Shown here: in pieces, positions 58,566 to 64,000 of the stretch | Position numbering within the stretch: the first letter of the stretch is position 1 | How the letters are laid out: the number at the start of each line of letters is the position of its first letter | NCBI GenBank assembly: GCA_013115125.1 | Contig: JABANN010000074.1 | Span: forward strand, 16,656 to 80,655 | Source: Perkinsus olseni | Lineage: Eukaryota; Perkinsozoa; Perkinsida | Direction of reading: 5' to 3' | Length of the DNA stretch: 64,000 nt | Position numbers and translations under genes: made by a program | The notes under the pieces: generated by a model | Seen by the model: the letters and a program-made list of their open reading frames with translations, nothing else | Told to the model about the DNA's origin: nothing | Databases searched by the model: none

Positions 58566-60990
58566 TCAGAGGAATTCATTCTCAGAATTCTCATCGACTG
58601 CGGCCCCTTTCTGAGGGGACGGCGTTCCGGGGGGTAAGGAAGATTTTCTAAGGACAGGCGGCGCTCCGCCCAGGGACGTATCCGAGCTTGCCCACCGCTT
58701 CCCAGCGATAGAGTCAATTTGTTTCTGATCAGCCGTCCAGTCCAACTCGTCGAAGAGGAAGTCCAAATCACCTTCATTCTCGACCAGCGTCTGGCACACC
58801 ATCAGCGGCTGCTGTTCGTAGCCATACAGCCTACCTCCTCAGCAGACCCCTCCGCATCGCCCGGAGAGGCTCCGATGACGCTCTGTCGCTTCTGTTGGCG
58901 GTTGCCCTGTAGCCTCTCACGATACCTCGCACACTCTCGCCGGACCTGAGCACTCAGGCTACTGCGCCCCGGCCAGACGGTTCCACCTACCTGCTGCAGG
59001 ACAGTTTCCTTCCACCGTTTGAACTCCTCTTCATACTCCTGAGGAGCGACAGCGGCTACTCGAAAGCTTGGAAAAGGACCAAATACTTGAACTATGCGAT
59101 CGGCCTTCTGCTCTGCTCGACTCCGAGCCTCGCACTGAACGGCCAGCACCCTCGCATGGACAGCCTCTTGGTGCTCAAGGGAAGCTTGAAAAACAGCATA
59201 ACCCATGACGAGGCTACGGTGAAGTACCCCTGGCCTTGTTAAGCATCGCCAATGCATTCGACAAGGCTGATTCATACTGGTCCAAATCGAAGTTGTGAGT
59301 TGTGGTAGCGCCATCAGAATCGGGCGGGCTGTCGGGCCCAAACCCAACCAGGGCGTTGAGTTGGTACCTGCCCGGACGAAGTCGAACAACCAGAGGGCAT
59401 TGGATAAGCACATTAAGACAGGCCTGAGCTCAGCGGCGTTGTGGCCGAATACAGTTGGATCATCTAGCAGCTCGAGGACCTCATTGCACATGTTACAGAA
59501 GGCGTACCTAGAGGTCAACGAGAGGGTTCGACACTCACGCCGCAGTAGCAGCCCACCTCGCTGGAGGCGGAGGGCTCCTTGCGGCCTCCCGTTGTCGACT
59601 GGATGACGATGAAGTAAAGTTCGTGTCAGCACCAATAAGGTCCGTCCAGAGCCTCTTGAGGCCTTTGGAGACAGTCGTACCTGATGTAGCCTGGCAGAGG
59701 GGCCATGCTGGTCGGGAGGCTACCTGAGAAGTAGGACGCATGAGGTACTCTGTGGTGTACTGGTGGTGGTGTCGATGACGGTGATGAGCTACTGGCCAGC
59801 TGCTGCTGATCACGCACCTACCACACAAACCGCAACTCGTGTCGCGTACCGGTCATGACGTCCACCTCCATGTGGCAGGAGAGCTCATCATTCATCGCCT
59901 TCATCGCCGCCAATTCCACCGCCTGGTCGACAATCTTACTTTGCAAGATCACAGCCTCGGCAGCCTGAAGGAGCAGCATCAGCAATCAGTCAGCCCCCTG
60001 TCCAGAATGTGAAAACGCGTAAACGATTTTCGTGAAAATTCACCAGTGACGTATTACATATCAAAACAAGATTCGAAATCAGCAGGTTATTCTCTTCCGC
60101 AGGGTCCTTTCCGTTTTCTCTGTCCCAAAAATCTCCCGATTCTCGATTTTTCCTCTACCTCCTTATGCAAGAAACGGTGACCCATGCGTACGTTGTTGGA
60201 AATCTGAGCCTCCGCTTGCTGACGATATTCATAGAGCTCGCGAGAGACCACGTCCAACTGCGCTTGGAGCTGACTCTGACAGGCCAGTGTTCGGCAGGAG
60301 GTCCGTGGCGGGCGGATACTCACGGTCTTGCTCCGATCAATCACAGCGGTTTCCTCAGCATTCTTCGCGTGCTGCCTCCAATCTGCTGATACCTGGCAAG
60401 CGGGTTGGGTTATATCGGGCCAAATGTGCGGAAGTTACGCAAAAGAGTTACGCAAAAGATGGTATAAAATTCGAATCATCATACGCATAACAAGGTCACA
60501 GCGCTTCTATTGTCAATTTCGACCCTCGTCCGAGGTTGTAATACTCCTGGTTGTAGCCAGCCCACCTGCTTCCACTTAGCCACCTCCCCATCCCGATGCA
60601 TCAGCTGAGCATGCAGCTTATCACGCTCTCGTCCGAGCTGCAGCACACGACCCCGACACTCCTCCTGAAGGGCCCCTGGACCACCACGCAGGAAGGAGGC
60701 GTTACCTCCAAATCGCTCAGTCTCTGCTCGATGATGCTCTCGGAAGCCTCGGTTGGAACAGCACTGGCCTTGCCATTACTCGCTTCGCGCGGTGCTGGGG
60801 CGAAATTGTAGGTGTCACTGGGGAGAAGGGAAAAAACGAGCTGGTCGATGGCGGAGAGCCTGGTACTGAGGGCCGCGCCGGACTGCTGCTAGGAGGTCCT
60901 CAAGCCAGCACACAATACAGCGTGTGAAAGTGCAGGAAGGGCAGCGATGGGCTATGGTGGAATCATCGCTGAAGAAGACCCCCACCTGAA
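58566..60990 (-). CDS. Coiled-coil protein of unknown function, at least 9 exons
   Basis: Not recognised. From the 5' side: a short Cys-rich piece IAHRCPSCTFTRCIVCWLED (near 60910-60960; start codon not found), then APREASNGKASAVPTEASES, a helix EECRGRVLQLGRERDKLHAQ, VSADWRQHAKNAEETAV, SQLQAQLDVVSRELYEYRQQ, VILQSKIVDQAVELAAMKAM, SKGLKRLWTDLIGADTNFTS, AFCNMCNEVLELLDDPTVFG, LMYQLNALVGFGPDSPPDSD, DLDQYESALSNALAMLNKA, ASLEHQEAVHARVLAVQCEA, EEFKRWKETVLQQ, ECARYRERLQGNRQQKRQSV and a final exon LVENEGDLDFLFDELDWTAD ending NSENEFL at 58566. Introns are 31 to about 70 nt. Heptad-rich throughout; a tethering or vesicle-traffic factor would fit but is a guess. Confidence 0.6.
59508..59538 (-). other. 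31-nt intron with T-arm core (antisense)
   Basis: GTGAGTGTCGAACCCTCTCG then TTGACCTCTAG. Removing it joins ...RWAATAA to YAFCNMCNEV in frame. The plus strand reads GAGAGGGTTCGACACTC. At 31 nt it is near the lower limit known for spliceosomal introns outside a few protist groups. Confidence 0.7.
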
Positions 60991-61408
60991 GCAGAGTAAG
61001 GCAGGATTATCCCGTATTGTGAGAGAGGCATCTTTGAGGTGAGGCGACAGGAGGACGAGGTGTTCGTCCCCGACCCGATCGGCCGGATTTGGAATATCGT
61101 AAAAGACCTTTCCTCGGCGGGATGGATATACCTTAACCGAGCGAAGGTTTCATCCGGATGAGATTAAGCAATTGCCAAGCACCTTCCCTCTTTGCTAGTG
61201 ATTGTCGCGCCACCACTGACTACGCGTGTTTCCTCTCAGCGAGCGCACCTTTTCTTCGTTGTCGTATTCTCTATCTTCTTAATCATGTCCGAGAACAGTG
61301 AGAGGTCTAGTAGCCAATCGTACGCTCACTACTATCCTCATAGTGAGCACAATCGAAGACGCATGATATAGATCCGGTTCCTGTCAGCATCACTTTCAAT
61401 GACAACAG
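60991..61408. other. Region with a possible short first exon
   Basis: Near 61285 is ATG followed by a Ser/Tyr/His-rich frame (MSENSERSSSQSYAHYYPHS) that could be exon 1 of the next gene, but no join gives a consistent frame. Otherwise nothing seen. Confidence 0.35.
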
Positions 61409-61675
61409 GCTCACCTCAAGCAGTGGGACCCCACATTCACCGCAGCTTGCTCCCTCCAGAACACCGCACGTCAGCAATGGCTGCAGGACCTAGAGAGGGC
61501 GTATCAGCTTCCTGCGATCGCCACAGAGCGCCACCCTGGTTACACGATCGTGGCCGATGCATGAGGGACAGCACACTGTCTGTGATGATGATGATGATGG
61601 ACTCAGCGACAACCTCGGGCTGCGGGGGATACTGGCCAGAAGGCATCTTTCAAGTAGCTCTTACATCGTGCAGGT
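61409..61675 (+). CDS. Unknown gene fragment, plus strand (exons only)
   Basis: After an acceptor CAACAG, the frame AHLKQWDPTFTAACSLQNTA, RQQWLQDLERAYQLPAIATE, RHPGYTIVADA reads as protein and closes near 61562. A later piece, DDDDDGLSDNLGLRGILARR then HLSSSYIVQ (about 61580-61670), may be the next exon. An overlapping frame of 150 codons from 61399 is less protein-like. Product not recognised. Confidence 0.4.
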
Positions 61676-61989
61676 GCTGTCTATCGTCTGAAGTCCATCC
61701 TGAGCAGCTGCGGGTGAGCGGACTGTCGGGTCAGCCTCTGAGAGCGAGAAGATACAAACGACTCTCGAAGGTCGCTGAGCGAGCAGCTAAGGTCTTCAGC
61801 AATGCTATTCTGAAGTTCAGAATATCATTATATGCTATGCTGATTCTGTAGTTCAGAATCGATCCTAGATTTCATAATTCGTTCATCGAACCCACCCCAA
61901 GGATTCCTAAGGCTTCGAGAAAATTATGGATCGAAATTCACTTCCCGATGTGAGGCTGTGAAAAGGGGTATCAGCAGAGTTTACTTGAT

Positions 61990-62397
61990 CTAATATGGGG
62001 ACTGGACGAGGACGCCGAGCGGCCTTCCCTCGGTGAGCTGTCTCCTTTCCAGTGCTGGAACGGAGCTGAGGAGGACCAGGACACTGTTGTATACCACACA
62101 CTAGCCAAAACCTACGCCGACCATCGCCCCTCTCGTCCAGTATCTTATCATCGAAAGCACTGTCAGCGTACCTGTAGTGATCGTTGCTGGTCAGGACGGC
62201 ACTCCTTCCCACCTGTCCCTCGGGCTGTTGGTCCAGACCTGACCCTCCTGCTCAGCTCTATACCGCACTTTCGACAACTTAGCTTGCAGGTCCTCGCTTG
62301 CACTATTCAGTGACGCCGTCCGACCATGACCAGCGGAAGGAGCGTCTTTCTTAGGGCTCGTCTCTTTGTCATCGGGTGACCTCATTAATGGTATCAA
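61990..62397 (-). CDS. Small charged protein, unknown, 3 exons
   Basis: From ATG 62397: MIPLMRSPDDKETSPKKDAP, SAGHGRTASLNSASEDLQAK, LSKVRYRAEQEGQVWTNSPR, then after a 41-nt GT-AG intron YADSAFDDKILDERGDGRRR-FWL, and after a second intron LTEGRPLGVLVQSPY-stop at 61990. About 100 residues, hydrophilic, with several Ser/Thr-Pro and basic sites. No domain recognised. Confidence 0.5.
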
Positions 62398-62839
62398 AGT
62401 GACTACTGCGAGGGGTCGCTGAGGGAGGGTTGATATACTCGTCGCGAGCTCATCTATAAATTAACAGCTCCGGTTATCCAATTTCCGCTCTCTGCATAGC
62501 ACAATCGACCTGTGCTCATACGAGTGTCGCATTACCGAACCATCCACCTTGCCCACTTTCTATCTGCTCCAGTATCTCGTTCACTATGAGCCCAATCTAC
62601 TTGTGTTGTGTTCTACAACCACACCTACTGTAACGAGATAGTGCAGATTAGACCGGTAACAGACCACAATCGCCTTTGTCAGATGATGTATACAGCTGTA
62701 GGCGTCCCAGCGGTAGTAGTACCCCAAACTAACTCAACAACCAAGGCCTCTAGGACAACACTGTTAATAGCAGCGAAGAGGTGAAAAGAGCGAGGCCAGC
62801 ACAATGATGGTATGCCTCAATACTTCACTGACAATTAAC

Positions 62840-63343
62840 TTAATGACCGACAACATTGTCATGCTGACTGGCAGCGATGGCGATAACCTCATCGATCAGC
62901 TCCTTGGCCACTCCTGATCGAAACCGATGAGCTCGACGCCGTCAGACTTACGACTCACCCAGCTCCATGAGAGTGTTGCCCAGGTTCTCAGCGACAGCGT
63001 TGAACTGCTCTTCGGTGATGGCGAGGCCGGTGTGAGCGGCTTTCATACTAAAGAAAGGTAGGTACTCGGTAATGATGATCGACAGATCGGAACGACTCAC
63101 CTGCGACCGGTGTACTTATTCGGCCCACCGAAAGCGAAAGTGAGAAAATTTTTTTGATGTCCTCTGAGCTTGCTCATGTCTGTTTTGGCGAAGACGTCCT
63201 TGATGCGGGCATCCGAAAGGTTCTTCTTGTAGAACCTGAACGGGATGATGGTGATGACCTTCGACCAGGTGGAGGGGATCTCACAGCTCCACGGCGGCGT
63301 CAACGGCAGGCTCACCGCCGATCTTTTCGTAGAGGGTGGACAT
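62840..63343 (-). CDS. Truncated haemoglobin, group 1 (TrHbN), 4 exons
   Basis: Small 2-on-2 haem globin that binds O2 or NO. Exons: 63285-63343 (MSTLYEKIGGEPAVDAAVE), 63101-63235 (LFYKKNLSDARIKDVFAKTD, MSKLRGHQKNFLTFAFGGPN, KYTGR), 62959-63047 (SMKAAHTGLAITEEQFNAVA, ENLGNTLMEL), 62840-62913 (GVAKELIDEVIAIAASQHDN, VVGH). The proximal His is in AAHTGL and the FGGP-x-x-Y-TGR motif is complete. All three introns are GT-AG, 45 to 53 nt. About 118 residues, the usual group 1 length. Confidence 0.93.
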
Positions 63344-64000
63344 TGAGAAGGGTTGTGTGGTAGCAGATGAACTGAGAATGAATCTTGGAGCGAAGCACCC
63401 TGAGCTTTGAACCACCCGAAGACCAGAAGTGTCTTAGAGCTGCAGTCCAGTCCTCCTCAGCCAGAGCCCAAAATTAGTCACAGTGAATCATCGATAATTA
63501 TAATATCAGGCCAGAATTGATCGTGATTGGATACGCGAGTGATCTATTTCCACCTGCGAGCCATGAGTATCATCGCGATTCACGCTAAGGAGACCTCACC
63601 AGTCACCACGAGCATGGCGAAGTTGCCCGAGACCCGACCGAAGAGGGACTCGATCGAATGGTTTTCGATGTACGCACAGAAGTCCTTCTCTCATGACACC
63701 TTCCCAAGCAGTACTACTCTCACCCCAGATCAAGTAAAATGAGGTCCCAGAAAGGATGCTGAGTTCCAGATTGCTTTATCGGCCCGAGACACCGAGACAG
63801 GTGTATCCGATGGCTCGCTGCGCCCGCACCAGGAATATTCAATTGCCATGACCTCGAACTCACAATGTCGACCTTCGTCGATGCGTCGACGAAGGTCGAC
63901 ATTGTTAGCGTGGTCGATTGGACCACACGATGGACATGCCCGTTGCCAAGGACGCGCCCCCGCCGAGGCCCGGGCCGCCCCCCGTTAATTTCTTCTGCCC
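63344..64000. other. Window end, possible minus-strand exon
   Basis: A minus-strand frame near 63590-63690 reads YIENHSIESLFGRVSGNFAM then LVVTGEVSLA before a stop; it may be the last exon of a gene lying to the right. Near the end is a perfect hairpin (separate entry). No other call. Confidence 0.35.
63862..63905. repeat. Perfect 20-bp hairpin
   Basis: ACAATGTCGACCTTCGTCGA, loop TGCG, then its exact reverse complement (63886-63905). Confidence 0.92.

Noticed and set aside
61584-61602. GAT run as a functional element
   Set aside because: Short microsatellite that simply encodes Asp repeats in the likely exon.
61815-61862. Short palindromes ATTCTGAAGTTCAGAAT and GATTCTG..CAGAATC
   Set aside because: Arms of only 7-8 bp; several such are expected by chance.

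Overview
The window reads as nuclear DNA of a microbial eukaryote, most probably an alveolate close to Perkinsus (inference). Almost every conserved gene is broken by many very short GT-AG introns, commonly 31 to 65 nt, and genes are packed on both strands with gaps of a few hundred bases. Conserved genes are eukaryotic housekeeping types (MCM4, Pcf11, CDC123, PKA regulatory subunit, M1 aminopeptidase, SERAC1-like lipase, EndoG). I found no rRNA, CRISPR, operon or prokaryotic replication feature. All gene models below were spliced by eye.

Layout. 0.1-8.9 kb, minus strand: MCM4, an RNA cytosine-5 methyltransferase of the Sun/RsmB type, a small coiled-coil/polyQ protein and a DHAR-like glutathione transferase. 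9.4-16.4 kb, plus strand: fructose-1,6-bisphosphatase, tRNA-Arg(TCG), a MAPEG-family membrane protein and a Pcf11-like 3'-end processing factor. 17-22 kb: a histidine-rich protein, alanine aminotransferase and a truncated-globin-like gene. 22-33 kb is an accessory zone: three genes for small secreted cysteine-rich peptides, three diverged copies of a segment of about 1 kb, broken LINE pieces, a tyrosine-recombinase scrap, a decayed secreted-protein gene, perfect hairpins and simple repeats. 33-50 kb is conserved again: M1 aminopeptidase, small membrane proteins, EndoG, a young short LTR element, CDC123, PKA-R and a SERAC1-like lipase. 50-58 kb holds tRNA-Ser(AGA) and an array of a second secreted family with a recurring NPFAHLV-type motif. 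58-64 kb holds a coiled-coil gene, small unknown genes and a group-1 truncated haemoglobin.

The most unusual signal is in the introns. At least eight short introns, five of them in MCM4, are built around a tRNA 3'-half signature: variable-loop AGGTC, then the T-arm/B-box core GGTTCGAnnCC, sometimes followed by a T-run. It occurs in both orientations relative to the host gene. The core also sits just upstream of the FBPase and PKA-R start codons. This looks like introns born from, or colonised by, tRNA-derived sequence (an introner or SINE-like process). At least one of these introns cannot be spliced with GT-AG ends in frame.

The two secreted families are the second point of interest. Both look lineage-specific, are expanding by local duplication, and would be candidate host-interaction proteins if the organism is a parasite (inference).
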